Shown piece after piece: positions 9,132 to 19,394 of a stretch of 64,000 nucleotides of DNA (position 1 is its first letter; the number at the start of each line of letters is the position of its first letter). A program made the position numbers and the translations under genes. The notes beneath the pieces were generated by a model, which ran no database searches, had not been told where the DNA came from, and worked only from the letters and a program-made list of their open reading frames with translations. Source of the DNA: Bin5 sp965221145 (lineage in GTDB: Bacteria; Chloroflexota; Anaerolineae; Caldilineales; Caldilineaceae); the NCBI GenBank assembly GCA_965221145.1, contig OZ244877.1:2790001-2854000 (forward strand), in the 5' to 3' direction.

Positions 9132-9443
9132 ATGAGCAGCGAACTTTTCAAAATGAGCCTGTACGTGCTGATGACTCTGGTCACCTTTTCCCTGTTGCTC
9201 TGCTTCGGGCGGCTCCTGCGAGGGCCGAACGTCCCCAACCGCACAGTCGCCTTTGATCTGATCTCGATCCACGCGGTCGGCATCTTTGTCCTGTTCGCCG
9301 TGAACAGTCATTCTTACGTTCTGCTGGAAGGGGCGATTATCACTGCCGTACTCGGATTTCTGGGCACCATGATGTTTGCCCGCGCTTTGGAGCGCTACCC
9401 CCACGCCCGGTGGTTGGAACGCCAGCCCAAGGCCGACGAGTAG
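9132..9443 (+). CDS. mrpF: Mrp antiporter subunit F
   Basis: This is a small subunit of 103 residues with three membrane segments and the MrpF signature LLRGPNVPNRTVAFDLIS. It starts 15 nt after mrpE with a GGAG site 7 nt before the ATG. In studied Mrp systems the F subunit is needed for antiport and helps stabilise the complex. Nothing unusual is visible. Confidence 0.93.
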   Translation: MSSELFKMSLYVLMTLVTFSLLLCFGRLLRGPNVPNRTVAFDLISIHAVGIFVLFAVNSHSYVLLEGAIITAVLGFLGTMMFARALERYPHARWLERQPKADE

Positions 9444-9478
9444 ATGCCGCCAATACAACTGCCTGGAGGGGCGCACAA

Positions 9479-9871
9479 ATGGACCCGTTGACCAGGAACC
9501 TGATCGTCATTCTCCTCGCCTCAATCGGTACGCTCTTTCTGCTCGTCAGCGCACTGGGCATACTGCGGCTGCCGGACGTTTTCACCCGAATGCACGCGGC
9601 CGGCGCCGCCTCTACACTCGGCATCAGCTGCCTTTTACTGGCGACCGGAGTTCACTTTCTGGAGGATGGGCAGATGTTGCGCATGATCGCCCTGATCATC
9701 CTGTTCTTCGTAACCGCGCCCATCGCCACCACCACGATGGCCAGAGCAGCTTATCGCACAAGCGCGTCGGACCAGTTCGTTCTCGAACACGACGATCTGG
9801 CCACCCTGTCCGCAGCAGAGGTCAAGCATGAACAGGCCGCGCAGGGATCGGTAGAGGAGCCGGAAGCGTAG
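9479..9871 (+). CDS. mrpG: Mrp antiporter subunit G
   Basis: The 130-residue last subunit of the Mrp complex has the motif LGILRLPDVFTRMHAAGAASTLG and three membrane segments. The start at 9479 is set by GGAGG 9 nt upstream, and an in-frame ATG at 9410 lies inside mrpF and lacks a ribosome site. The C-terminal 30 residues are polar and acidic. With it the operon is complete in the canonical order A to G. The usual roles of Mrp are Na+ exclusion, pH control and coupling to the proton motive force. Confidence 0.93.
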   Translation: MDPLTRNLIVILLASIGTLFLLVSALGILRLPDVFTRMHAAGAASTLGISCLLLATGVHFLEDGQMLRMIALIILFFVTAPIATTTMARAAYRTSASDQFVLEHDDLATLSAAEVKHEQAAQGSVEEPEA

Positions 9872-9889
9872 AGGAAAAAGGTAACGAAG

Positions 9890-11458
9890 ATGGAAGAAGC
9901 AATGCAGGACAGAAAAATGCAGAGCGGCCCCAATACTGAGTACACGCCGAACGATTTGATTCTTGCCGTCGATCTGGGGAGTTCCTCGGTGCGGGCGTCC
10001 GCCTACCGGACGAACGGTGACCGCCTGGAAGGGGTATCGGAATCCCGGCGCACAGAACAGGCCGCCGATGGCACGTTTGACCCTCTAGTCCTCACCGAAC
10101 TCACTGAACAGGTGATCAGCGAATGCCTGAAAAACGTGCGGACGATGCAAGGCGGTCATCGTTTCATCGCAGTCGCTTGGACCAGCTTCGCCATGAGCTG
10201 GCTCGGCGTTGACCGCGGCGGCCGGCCGGTCACGCCCGTCTACACCTACGCCGATACGCGCAGCGGGTCTCATGCAGAGAATTTGCGGCGGGAACTGGAA
10301 CAAGAAGGCGCTCTTGCAAGCACTTGCCTGCGCACAGGCACTCCGATCCACACGGCCTACGCGCCGGCGCAACTGCTTCGACTGGCCGCGGAAGAACCTG
10401 AACGGCTGGCGCAGGTTGCCTCATGGCGGACTCTCGCTTCCCACTTGTTGGCCCGCTGGGGAGGGCATGCACTTTTGCCGATTAGCAGCAGCGAAGTCGG
10501 CTGGACGGGTTTGCTCAACCGTAGCACACTTTCCTGGGATGAGGCGCTCCTGAGACGGATGGGCATAGAGCGTGCGCAGTTGCCGTCTGTGCATGACTAT
10601 ACGAAATCTCATGTTGGCCTGGCCGAACCCTGGGCTACAGGGTGGAGGGAACTGGCGGAGACGCCGTTCTTCCTGGCAGTGGGCGACGGCGTCGGCGCCA
10701 ATCTGGGCAGCGGCTGTACGGACAACCGCCGCATCGCCCTTACCATCGGCACCACCGGCGCAATGAGAGTGGTCATCCCCACCGACGCACGACTCGCGCA
10801 GGAGGATACTGGAGGCGACACTCTGCCCGAGGCGCCTGCTGGTCTGTGGAGCTATCCCATCGACAGAAACCGTTGGCTGGTAGGCGGCTCGCTGACCGAC
10901 GGCGGCTCTCTCTTTTCATGGCTACACGAAATGCTCGCTGTGCAGGATACGCACGTGCTGCTCGCCAGCGCAGCCCAGCTGAAGCCGGACGAGCACGGGC
11001 TGACCATTCTGCCCTTCCTGCGCGGAGAACGCGCCCCCGGCTGGGCCACCGCGGCCACGCTCACCATCAGCGGCATGACACCGGCGACGACTCCTGTCCA
11101 CCTTGTCCGCGCAGCCTTTGAAGCAGTCGCCTTCCGATTCCGCTTGATTTTCGATCGGCTCCGCCCCCATCTTGCCCCCGACAGCGTGATTGTCGCCAGC
11201 GGCGGCGCGCTCCAGGAGAATCCTCTGCGGCGGCAGATTCTGGCTGATGTATTGCAGACACCGGTGCATCTGGTCGACGTGGATGAGGCGACCAGCCGCG
11301 GCGCAGCAGTTCTGGCGCTGCAAGCGTTGGGCCTTGCGTTGCCGCCATTGCCGCCAACCGTACATACTTCCACACCCGACAAAGAGGCGGGCCTGCGCTA
11401 TGAGGGAGCGTTGCGGCGGCAGGAAGCGCTTTACGACCAGATAATTGGCTCTGCTTGA
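9890..11458 (+). CDS. FGGY-family carbohydrate kinase, gluconokinase-like
   Basis: The 522-residue protein has the two-domain actin-like ATPase fold of FGGY sugar kinases. Near residue 25 is the phosphate-1 motif DLGSSSVRASAY, in the middle GTTGAMRV and GGSLTDGGSLFSW, then PFLRGERAPGW, and late ASGGALQENPLRRQILADVL with ATSRGAAVLAL. The GERAPGW and ASGGAL patterns resemble FGGY gluconokinases more than glycerol or xylulose kinases, but the substrate is not proven. It starts 18 nt after mrpG and may be read through from that operon. The first 20 residues are not conserved, so the true start could be slightly later. Confidence 0.85.
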   Translation: MEEAMQDRKMQSGPNTEYTPNDLILAVDLGSSSVRASAYRTNGDRLEGVSESRRTEQAADGTFDPLVLTELTEQVISECLKNVRTMQGGHRFIAVAWTSFAMSWLGVDRGGRPVTPVYTYADTRSGSHAENLRRELEQEGALASTCLRTGTPIHTAYAPAQLLRLAAEEPERLAQVASWRTLASHLLARWGGHALLPISSSEVGWTGLLNRSTLSWDEALLRRMGIERAQLPSVHDYTKSHVGLAEPWATGWRELAETPFFLAVGDGVGANLGSGCTDNRRIALTIGTTGAMRVVIPTDARLAQEDTGGDTLPEAPAGLWSYPIDRNRWLVGGSLTDGGSLFSWLHEMLAVQDTHVLLASAAQLKPDEHGLTILPFLRGERAPGWATAATLTISGMTPATTPVHLVRAAFEAVAFRFRLIFDRLRPHLAPDSVIVASGGALQENPLRRQILADVLQTPVHLVDVDEATSRGAAVLALQALGLALPPLPPTVHTSTPDKEAGLRYEGALRRQEALYDQIIGSA

Positions 11459-11578
11459 CTAAGTTTATGGGGAGTTGCCGGAGGGAAGAGATGCGCGATC
11501 CGGGGAGTCTGGCAAAATGTTTTGCTGGCGCGCGATTCAACCGGCTGTGCTTAGGATCGGCCCATGCAGTTCACCGGT

Positions 11579-12805
11579 TTAGTCGCCTGCCGCGCGGGAC
11601 ATCGAGCCGACGGGGACGGACGAGGCGTTCTTGCGCCAGATGTACAGCGCAACCAGCGCCAGAGCCAGGTACACCAATGTGGTAACCCCAAACACGCCTC
11701 GCATTCCAATCAAGGGATAGACCGCTGCCCCCAACATCGGCGCCACCATTCGCCCGCCCGCGTTGACGCTGTTGCTCAACCCGAATGTCGTGCCGTGCGC
11801 ACCCTGAAGCGTCCGCATATTGAGCAGCGCGCTGGTTGCCGGCATGATCGCGCCGGCGCTTATTCCTGTCAGCGCCTGCAAGAAAAGCAGTTGCCAGGCG
11901 TTGACGACAAATGCCTGCGGCAAATAGACCAACACGGCGATGAGAGCGCCGCCCAGCAACACTTTTTCGTGGCCGACGCGATCGCTCAACCGCCCAAAAA
12001 AGATCGCGCTGACCGATCCGACAGCTGCTGTGGCGCCCATACTCAGCCCGGTTATTGCAGCCGCGCCCTCGTTCGTAGCCAGCAGATCGACAAAAAGGAA
12101 GGCCAAGACGGGCATTGCGACCGAGCGCCCCAGGCTTTGCAGAAAAGAGACGGAGTAGAGAGACGCCATATCGGGGGCGCGCAGCAGCTTACGGTAGCCT
12201 TCCCAGAAATTGACGCGCTCCTGGACCGGAGGCGCTTTGAACTCCTCATCCACCCAGTAAATGACCGCAACACCGGCCAGAGCCAACGCTGCGCCCGTTA
12301 ACCAGAAGCTGGCTCGATAGCCAAACGCCTCGCTGACCAAGCCTCCGATCAGAGGACCGACAGCCACACCTACCCAGATGCCGGTTTGGATCAGGCCAAG
12401 CGACTCGCCGGACTTCTCTTTGGGAACGGTGGCCGCCACCAGCGCGCTCGTTGCGGACACAACGCCGGTCAGCAGCCCTTGTACGGTGCGGATCAGTACA
12501 AGCTGCTCGGCGTTTTGGGCAAAGCCCATCAGCACGACCATCAGCGCACCGCCCATCGTGGCGCGAATGAGCATCGGCTTGCGGCCATAGCGGTCGGCGA
12601 TAGACCCCCACATCGGTGACGACAACATCATCGTAAACCCCTGTGAAGAGAAGACCAGACCCGACCAGAAAGCCACGGACCCGCGCGTGGCCACGCCCAG
12701 TTCGGCTACGTAGAGAGGCAAGAAGGGGAAGACGAGACTGAACCCGGCCACCGAGAGGACCTGGACGGCGAACAAGACATATAGATTGCGCCGCCACTTC
12801 GGCAT
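11579..12805 (-). CDS. MFS transporter, multidrug-efflux type
   Basis: The 408-residue protein has twelve predicted membrane helices. MFS motif A occurs in the first half (GSIADRYGRKPML) and again in the second (GRLSDRVGHEKVLL). The motif-C-like stretch GIWVGVAVGPLIGG suggests a proton-driven drug/H+ antiporter. It is convergent with the FGGY kinase and stands in the same direction as the downstream part of the CPBP protease gene, 137 nt away. The substrate cannot be told from sequence. Confidence 0.88.
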   Translation of the reverse strand: MPKWRRNLYVLFAVQVLSVAGFSLVFPFLPLYVAELGVATRGSVAFWSGLVFSSQGFTMMLSSPMWGSIADRYGRKPMLIRATMGGALMVVLMGFAQNAEQLVLIRTVQGLLTGVVSATSALVAATVPKEKSGESLGLIQTGIWVGVAVGPLIGGLVSEAFGYRASFWLTGAALALAGVAVIYWVDEEFKAPPVQERVNFWEGYRKLLRAPDMASLYSVSFLQSLGRSVAMPVLAFLFVDLLATNEGAAAITGLSMGATAAVGSVSAIFFGRLSDRVGHEKVLLGGALIAVLVYLPQAFVVNAWQLLFLQALTGISAGAIMPATSALLNMRTLQGAHGTTFGLSNSVNAGGRMVAPMLGAAVYPLIGMRGVFGVTTLVYLALALVALYIWRKNASSVPVGSMSRAAGD

Positions 12806-12942
12806 GATTCTTCTCGCCGGACATCATGCGCGAAGGGTCTGTGCGCATGAACTAAATCGCTTTTGTAAACCGCTAAAGTAGTGAACAGTTGGATCCTACC
12901 ACTTGGCTAGGCTATGCACAAACACGCGCCAGACGGAGCTTC

Positions 12943-14019
12943 TCAGAATCCCGGCCCAAGAAAGGCGATGAAGCCCAAGGTGATGTTGTACGAAGCGTGC
13001 GTGATCGCGCAGGTGGTCGTGTTGAAGCGCATCCGCAGCAGGCCCAGAATCATGCCCACGATGAAAACGGCCAGCGTCGAAATGGTAATGCCGTACTGGC
13101 TGTGGACTACGGCAAAGAGGAGACTGGTGAAGAAGAGGCCAAATCGGGGCTGCAAAGCGCCGCGGAAGAGCGCCTCTTCGCCTATTCCGGCGGCCAGCCC
13201 CAATGTGAGTATGCCCGGGATTGAAGTCACAATTGGACCGAACAACGCTTCCGACAGGCGTTCCACGTCCTCATCCAGCCCCAGGCCAACTTGGCTCGCG
13301 GCAGCTTCCAGCAGAAGGATGACGCCGACAGACACCAGTCCTGCGCCGATGCCGATGGCGATCTCCATTGGACGCGGGTAAACGATTGCGAGCCGTTCAA
13401 GCGATTGCATCCACTTTCGACGGGTCAGCCAGCCGACGCCGACCAGCGCCCACAGGGCAAAAGTCAACTGTTGCACCCAGAGCGAAAACAACAGCGACCC
13501 GCCTTCGGTCGTTGAGTTCTCAGAAAGATCGGCCAGAGTATCCAACCCAATGGCAAGCGCGAAGGTCAGATTGATGACGATCAGCATCACAAAGGAAAGG
13601 GCGACCGCGTGAACGCTGCTGCGGGAATCTATGGGGATCAGCTTTGCGAGTGCGCGGCGCAGGGGCGGCAGCAGGAGAATTGGCGCGGCCATCGCAGGCG
13701 CCCACAAACTGACGCCAAGAATCTCCAATCTGTCAGCGATGGCAAGAAGCTCGTCGGCGGGCGCGGCCCCCTGGCTCCTGAGCGATGCGAGTAGATCAGT
13801 TGCCATATCGCCGTTGATAGTCATCATGAGGCCGAAGGCATGAAGCAGTACGCCGAACGCCGCAATAAGACCAAAGATTACAACGTGCAGCAGGTAGGTA
13901 AGACCTGCTAACGAGCTTTCAGTGTTGCCGGCAAGACGTCGCTTGTCTGCCACATTCGCCAGAAGGACTATCAGGAAAAAGGGAACGAAGAGAACAACTG
14001 TGAGTACGCTTTCAAACAT
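12943..14019 (-). CDS. CPBP-family intramembrane metalloprotease
   Basis: The 358-residue polytopic membrane protein has the CPBP (Abi/CAAX protease) motifs in order: Glu281-Glu282 with Arg286 (GEEALFRG), His306 (FAVVHSQYG), and His341 with Asn345 (HASYN). All residues needed for metal-dependent cleavage are present. A GGAG site lies 11 nt before the ATG. Bacterial members process or bind membrane substrates, and some give immunity to bacteriocins. The substrate here is unknown. It is divergent from ppk across a 339-nt spacer. Confidence 0.88.
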   Translation of the reverse strand: MFESVLTVVLFVPFFLIVLLANVADKRRLAGNTESSLAGLTYLLHVVIFGLIAAFGVLLHAFGLMMTINGDMATDLLASLRSQGAAPADELLAIADRLEILGVSLWAPAMAAPILLLPPLRRALAKLIPIDSRSSVHAVALSFVMLIVINLTFALAIGLDTLADLSENSTTEGGSLLFSLWVQQLTFALWALVGVGWLTRRKWMQSLERLAIVYPRPMEIAIGIGAGLVSVGVILLLEAAASQVGLGLDEDVERLSEALFGPIVTSIPGILTLGLAAGIGEEALFRGALQPRFGLFFTSLLFAVVHSQYGITISTLAVFIVGMILGLLRMRFNTTTCAITHASYNITLGFIAFLGPGF

Positions 14020-14208
14020 GGTAGCATTCGCTCCTGCGTAGCTTGTCTCTACGCCGCAGTCTCAGCAGTTATGACAAGGAAAGGTGGCCGCCCCAACGCG
14101 CTTCGCCATAGCCGCTTTCGAGACAATCCGCGGGACAAGTGTCAGGCGCGGCAAAGGGGAAAACTGACCAGGACAGGTCCCGTTCACGGCGCTGGCACCT
14201 CAAGCATT

Positions 14209-14236
14209 TTGCAAATGGAGTGAAAATCCCTAAAAT
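14209..14236 (+). promoter_or_regulatory. Probable promoter of the polyphosphate kinase gene
   Basis: TTGCAA (14209-14214) and TAAAAT (14231-14236) lie 16 nt apart in the spacer between the divergent protease and ppk genes. Initiation near 14243 would give a leader of about 115 nt before the ATG at 14359. No PHO-box-like repeat is evident. Confidence 0.45.
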
Positions 14237-14358
14237 GTGTGCAACCCCCGATTCTGAACAGAGACATATCCCCGAAGGGCAAGTGTTTCACAGGATCTCT
14301 TCATCCAAGGATATGTGTAGCGCAATGCCCCTTGAAAAGCAAGTCGGAGACTGACCAG

Positions 14359-16728
14359 ATGAACAGTTACACCTATCGATTTGACGAAGAGTCAGATCAT
14401 CCGCCAACTGTGGAACAGGTGATCACGGACGACACGGCAGCGATAGAGCCTGCAACGGCATTCGATTGGCAGGCGAAGCCGTCTTCAGCCACCACAATGC
14501 CGCCGGTCTCCGCCTATCCTCCTTCCCCGACACCGCTGACGAATCTCTCGTTGGATGAGCTGGCGGATTCACCGGCCCTCTACAACCGGGAGTTGAGCTG
14601 GTTGGATTTCAATTGGCGCGTCCTATACGAAGCGCTCGACGCCCGCAACCCGCTGCTGGAGCGGCTCCAGTTTATCGCCATCACCAGCAGCAATCTGGAT
14701 GAATTTTTCCGCAAACGGGTGGGGGGGCTGAAGCGGCAGCAGGCCGCAGGGGTTGCGAATCTGACAATTCATGGATGGACGCCGGATCTTCAGATGCGTC
14801 TCATTGCCCGGCATGTACACGCCATGGTCCAGTGCCAGGCCCATGCGCTATTGAACGATATTCTGCCGTCGCTCCGCCAGGAAGGTATGCGCATCGTTGC
14901 TTATGATGAACTGCCGGCCCGACAACAGGAGGAACTGGCGGCCTTTTTCCGGCGAGAAATCTACCCGATCCTGACGCCCCTGGCCGTGGACCCAGGCCAT
15001 CCGTTCCCGTTCATCAGCAATCTCAGCCTCAGTCTGGCGGTGGAGATGCGGGACCCGGTCAGCCGCAAGAGCCGGTTCGCCCGGGTCAAAGTACCTTCGA
15101 ACCGCGCCCGCTGGGTCACAGTAAACGATTCGCTCGACTTCGTGCCCCTGGAGCAGGTGATTACCCACAATTTGGCAATGCTGTTCCCAGGGATGGAGTT
15201 GCTCGCGGCCTATCCCTTCCGCGTGACCCGCAACGCCGACATCGCCCGCAGCGAAGAAGAGGCCGATGATCTGCTGGAGATGATCAGCGAAGAGTTACGC
15301 GAACGCCGCTTTGCCCCCATTGTCCGCCTGGAGGTGGCCGAGTCGATGCCGGATGACATCCGCGCCATATTGATGCAGGAGATGGAACTGCACCAGACCG
15401 ACGTTTACCACCATGACGGGCCTCTGGGCGTGGCCGACCTGCTGCCGCTCACCGATGTCAATCTGCCCCATCTCAAGTATGAGCCTTGGACGCCGCAGAC
15501 GCATCCCGCCTTTTCAGGCGTCGGCAGCCAGACGCGCCCCGCCGACATCTTCTCTATCATCAGAAAAGGGGATGTGCTGCTGCATCATCCTTACCACAGC
15601 TTCGCTACCAGCACGCAGTCATTCATCGAAGCGGCGGCCAGAGACCCACAGGTGCTGGCGATCAAACAGACGCTGTATCGGACAAGCGCCGACTCTCCGG
15701 TGGGGCGGGCGCTGATTCAGGCGGCGGAGCGGGGAAAACAGGTTGCTGTCCTTGTCGAGCTGAAGGCTCGCTTCGATGAGGAACGCAACATCGAGTGGGC
15801 ACGCACGCTGGAAGATGCCGGAGTGCATGTGGCATACGGCCTTGTTGGGCTGAAGACGCACACCAAGACAACGCTGGTGGTGAGGGAGGAGGAGGACGGA
15901 CTGCAGGTCTACGCCCACATCGGCACGGGCAATTACAATCCCAAGACCGCCGGTCTATACACCGATTTGGGGCTGCTGACGGCCCGCCCGGAGGTTGGCG
16001 CTGATCTGATGGACCTCTTTAACTTTCTGACAGGTTACAGCCGCCAACGTCACTTTCGGCGGTTGCTTGTCGCGCCGGTCAACATGCGCGATCGGTTCGT
16101 GGAGTTGATCGATACCGAGGCGGCCAATGCGCTGGCCGGTCGACCGTCCGGCATCATCGCCAAGATGAATGGGCTGGACGACCCGGTCATTGCACACGCG
16201 CTTTATCGAGCGAGCCAGGCCGGTGTGCCGATTCGCTTGATTGTGCGCGGCAACTGCCGGGTCCAACCGGGTATCGCCGGAATCAGCGACAATATCGAGG
16301 TAATAAGCATTATCGGTCGTTTTCTGGAACACCACCGCATTTATTCCTTTACCAACGATGGCACGCCCCTCTATTTCATCGGCAGCGCGGACTGGATGTC
16401 GCGCAATCTGATTGCACGAGTAGAAGCCATTGTTCCGGTGGAAGAACCGGCTTTACAGGAGCAGTTACAGCGCATCCTGGACGCCTGTTTGGAGGATCGG
16501 CGCCAGTCATGGCTGTTGGAAGGGGACGGTCTATACCACCGGCGGGAGGATCAGTCGGCCCCCAATGGCAGCCCAATTAGCCAGACAGACGGCGAGGGGC
16601 TGCCAGCGAGCAGTCCTCTGGAAACCGCGTCGACTCGCCTCCAGAACGGAATCGAGGACGCCGCCCGCGTCTACGGCTCGCAGCAGGCGTTGATGGACTG
16701 GACGCAGTATAGTCGGGGACAGTTGTGA
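14359..16728 (+). CDS. ppk1: Polyphosphate kinase 1
   Basis: The enzyme reversibly polymerises the gamma-phosphate of ATP into polyphosphate. The 789-residue protein has a variable N-terminal tail of about 70 residues, then the N domain (YNRELSWLDFNWRVL), the head domain and two phospholipase-D-like C domains. His501 in LKTHTK matches the phosphorylated histidine, and His658 in FLEHHRIYSF matches the second essential histidine. AHIGTGNYNPKTA and YTDLGLLT are also present. I chose ATG 14359 for its GGAG site 9 nt upstream; the frame remains open to 14239. About 40 poorly conserved residues follow the last domain. Confidence 0.95.
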   Translation: MNSYTYRFDEESDHPPTVEQVITDDTAAIEPATAFDWQAKPSSATTMPPVSAYPPSPTPLTNLSLDELADSPALYNRELSWLDFNWRVLYEALDARNPLLERLQFIAITSSNLDEFFRKRVGGLKRQQAAGVANLTIHGWTPDLQMRLIARHVHAMVQCQAHALLNDILPSLRQEGMRIVAYDELPARQQEELAAFFRREIYPILTPLAVDPGHPFPFISNLSLSLAVEMRDPVSRKSRFARVKVPSNRARWVTVNDSLDFVPLEQVITHNLAMLFPGMELLAAYPFRVTRNADIARSEEEADDLLEMISEELRERRFAPIVRLEVAESMPDDIRAILMQEMELHQTDVYHHDGPLGVADLLPLTDVNLPHLKYEPWTPQTHPAFSGVGSQTRPADIFSIIRKGDVLLHHPYHSFATSTQSFIEAAARDPQVLAIKQTLYRTSADSPVGRALIQAAERGKQVAVLVELKARFDEERNIEWARTLEDAGVHVAYGLVGLKTHTKTTLVVREEEDGLQVYAHIGTGNYNPKTAGLYTDLGLLTARPEVGADLMDLFNFLTGYSRQRHFRRLLVAPVNMRDRFVELIDTEAANALAGRPSGIIAKMNGLDDPVIAHALYRASQAGVPIRLIVRGNCRVQPGIAGISDNIEVISIIGRFLEHHRIYSFTNDGTPLYFIGSADWMSRNLIARVEAIVPVEEPALQEQLQRILDACLEDRRQSWLLEGDGLYHRREDQSAPNGSPISQTDGEGLPASSPLETASTRLQNGIEDAARVYGSQQALMDWTQYSRGQL

Positions 16729-16773
16729 CACGCAGGCAGTACTGCCAGGCTTCTCATTCGAAGAGCGCACCTC

Positions 16774-18300
16774 ATGCCCAGTCTGACCGAACAAGTGGAC
16801 GTTCGCCGCCTATCCACAATTGGACGGCTTGATCCGAAAAGAAAGTCAGCTTACGGTCAATACATGACGCCGCGTCCCGTGGCGCAGCTCATGGCTTCCT
16901 TGTTTGGCAAAGAGGGAATCGACCCTGTACGCTTGCTGGATGCCGGCGCAGGAGTGGGGTCATTGACCGCGGCATTTGTGGAAGAATACTGTCAGCGCGA
17001 AGGCCAAACCTCTTCGATTTCAGCGACAGCCTACGAAATAGATCCCATCATGGCGGAAGCATTGCAGATGACTCTGGCAGATTGCGAGAGAGTCAGTGAA
17101 ACCGCTGGAATCAGATTCACTTGTGATTTGTTGAAAACAGACTTTATCGAGGCCAGCGCAAGTCATTTGCTTTCCAATCCGGGTCCGCTATTCGCTAATC
17201 TATCGCCTGGGCCGAAATTCACCCACGCTATATTGAATCCTCCCTACAAGAAGATCCGCAGCGATTCGGCACATCGGCAATTGCTACGATCCGTCGGCAT
17301 CGAAACGAGCAATCTCTACACCGGCTTTCTCTCACTCGCCATAAAGTTTCTGGTGAGTAACGGGGAAATGGTGGCGATTACCCCTCGCAGCTTCTGTAAC
17401 GGCCCTTATTTCAAGCCGTTTCGGGAACTATTGCTTGACGAAATGAATTTGAAGCATATACACGTTTTCGAGAGCCGGACAGACACTTTCAGAGATGAGG
17501 AAGTTCTTCAGGAGAGCATTATATTCCACGCTGTAAAGCGCCAGCCACAAGCGCAGGTCACAATCTCGACATCTGAAGGCGCAGACTTAACGCGGTTGAG
17601 GAGTCGCAGCGTGGAATTTGACCAGGTAATACACCCGCAAGCACCGGAGCAGTTCATTCACATAAACACCGATGAAGGAAATCAACGTTTCTTAGAGCTT
17701 ATGTATGCCCTGCCCAATACACTGCAAGACCTGGAGATCAATGCCTCGACCGGCCCGGTTGTCGATTTCCGGCTCAGAAAGTATTTGCGCACGAAGCCGG
17801 AACCAGAGACAGTACCGTTGATCTACCCGGCCCACTGTAGAAGCCACTTTGTTGACTGGCCAGCGAGCAAGGGCAAGAAGTCAAATGCGATCATGGATGT
17901 CGATTCAACACAGAAGTGGCTTTATCCGAACGGTCATTACACGGTCGTGCGTCGATTCTCGTCGAAGGAGGAGCGCCGCCGCGTAGTGGCATCCATCCAT
18001 GATCCGAGCACAGTGCCCGGCAAAAAGATTGGTTTCGAGAATCACCTTAACGTTTACCATCAAGATAAGCAGGGCCTTACGCAGGCAGTTGCCCGTGGAC
18101 TAGCAGTTTATCTGAATTCGACGTTCTACGATGTTTGTTTCCGGCAGTTCAATGGTCATACACAGGTCAATGTCAAGGATCTCCTCACCCTTCGCTATCC
18201 CGATCTCGCAGTGTTAGAGCGATTGGGTGAGCGTATTGAAGGATTCGTTTTCCCCTCCCAGAAAGTTGTCGATTCATGGATCGAACAAGAACTGTTCTAA
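16774..18300 (+). CDS. N6-adenine DNA methyltransferase of a BsuBI/PstI-type system
   Basis: The 508-residue protein has motif X-like GQYMTP (about 29-33), AdoMet-binding motif I LLDAGAGVGSL (54-64) and catalytic motif IV NPPY (155-158) in the gamma-class order. A long target-recognition region fills the C-terminal half. The next gene starts one base after its stop (TAAATG) and encodes a BsuBI/PstI-family endonuclease, so this is very likely the cognate methylase. The family protects CTGCAG, and the actual target is not proven. Codon use is more AT-rich than in ppk, which suggests acquisition by transfer. Confidence 0.88.
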   Translation: MPSLTEQVDVRRLSTIGRLDPKRKSAYGQYMTPRPVAQLMASLFGKEGIDPVRLLDAGAGVGSLTAAFVEEYCQREGQTSSISATAYEIDPIMAEALQMTLADCERVSETAGIRFTCDLLKTDFIEASASHLLSNPGPLFANLSPGPKFTHAILNPPYKKIRSDSAHRQLLRSVGIETSNLYTGFLSLAIKFLVSNGEMVAITPRSFCNGPYFKPFRELLLDEMNLKHIHVFESRTDTFRDEEVLQESIIFHAVKRQPQAQVTISTSEGADLTRLRSRSVEFDQVIHPQAPEQFIHINTDEGNQRFLELMYALPNTLQDLEINASTGPVVDFRLRKYLRTKPEPETVPLIYPAHCRSHFVDWPASKGKKSNAIMDVDSTQKWLYPNGHYTVVRRFSSKEERRRVVASIHDPSTVPGKKIGFENHLNVYHQDKQGLTQAVARGLAVYLNSTFYDVCFRQFNGHTQVNVKDLLTLRYPDLAVLERLGERIEGFVFPSQKVVDSWIEQELF

Positions 18301-19262
18301 ATGGCTGAACAGATCGAAAATCCCGCAGAACGGAAAATCCTTGAAGCTATCGAAATATTGGAGTTTCTGGATTTCCCCCGTGCGCAACTAAACACTCGAT
18401 CCGCCTTGGTGCTGCTCGCTCTTCTGGACCTCAGACCCGATACCCCCTGGGCGAAGGCGCAGAGTCCCCTCATTGGAATTACGCCAATTATGGATTGGTG
18501 TAGGCAGCACTATAATCGTCGCTACGCTCCCAACACACGGGAGACCTTCCGACGGCAGACTATGCATCAATTCTTGGAGGCAGCATTGGCTGTCCCGAAT
18601 CCTGATCAGCCAGATCGGCCTGTCAACAGTCCGAAGTCGTGTTATCAAGTTGAGCCAAAAGCGTTAGATTTAATCCGAACTTTCGGGGCGCGACCCAATG
18701 GCAAATCAGGCTGGCCGAATACAAGCGAACGCGGCCAAGGTTACGGCTGCGCTATGCGCGACAACGCGAGATGCGCCTGATACCCATTTCGATAGCCGAA
18801 GGCTTTGACATCACTATCACACCAGGCAAACACAGCGAACTCATCAGAGCGATTCTCGATGAGTTTGCTCCCCGCTTTGTACTTGGCGGCAAAGTGATCT
18901 ATGTGGGCGATACTGGTAACAAGTGGGCATTTTTTGACAATGAAGCCCTGAAATCGCTCGGTGTCGAGGTGGATTCTCATGGGAAGACGCCAGATGTTGC
19001 GCTTTATCTTCCATCGGAACAGTGGCTACTCTTGATAGAGGCCGTTACCAGTCACGGGCCTGTGGATGACAAACGTCACGATGAACTCTCCCAATTATTC
19101 GGTTCGGCTGCGGCCAGCTTGATCTATGTAACCGCCTTTCCATCCCGTTCTGACATGGCGCGCTATCTGACCGATATTTCCTGGGAGACGGAAGTTTGGA
19201 TTGCGGATGCCCCGGACCACCTCATCCATTTTGACGGAGAGCATTACTTGATCCCGTCGTAA
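18301..19262 (+). pseudogene. BsuBI/PstI-type restriction endonuclease, frameshifted
   Basis: The family is one chain of about 320 residues with a helical N-terminal domain and a C-terminal catalytic domain. Here the reading frame breaks. The N-terminal part runs from 18301 through LIRTFG. The C-terminal part continues one frame earlier through TQWQIRLAEYKRT to IYVGDTGNK, HGKTPDVALYLPSE and EAVTSHGPVDDKR, which hold the expected catalytic acidic and Lys residues. Restoring one G in the GGGG run at 18685-18688 joins them as TFGGATQW. Without repair the first product ends at 18780 as 159 residues, and the ATG at 18771 could start a separate 163-residue catalytic half. Confidence 0.85.
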
Positions 19263-19394
19263 CAACGAGCCACCAACGCTAGAAGCACCACCATAGCGGT
19301 AGTTGGCATATTCTGTTTGGCCTTTCTATTCGGCAGTGGTCATCTGCCAAAACAACTTGCGTGTCCGTATTATTAGCCCCGCTTGAATCTCGTC

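Noticed and set aside
16738..16749. GGCAGTACTGCC palindrome as a controller-protein operator of the restriction system
   Set aside because: No controller gene is present, and a single short palindrome after the ppk stop is as likely to be a weak hairpin or chance.
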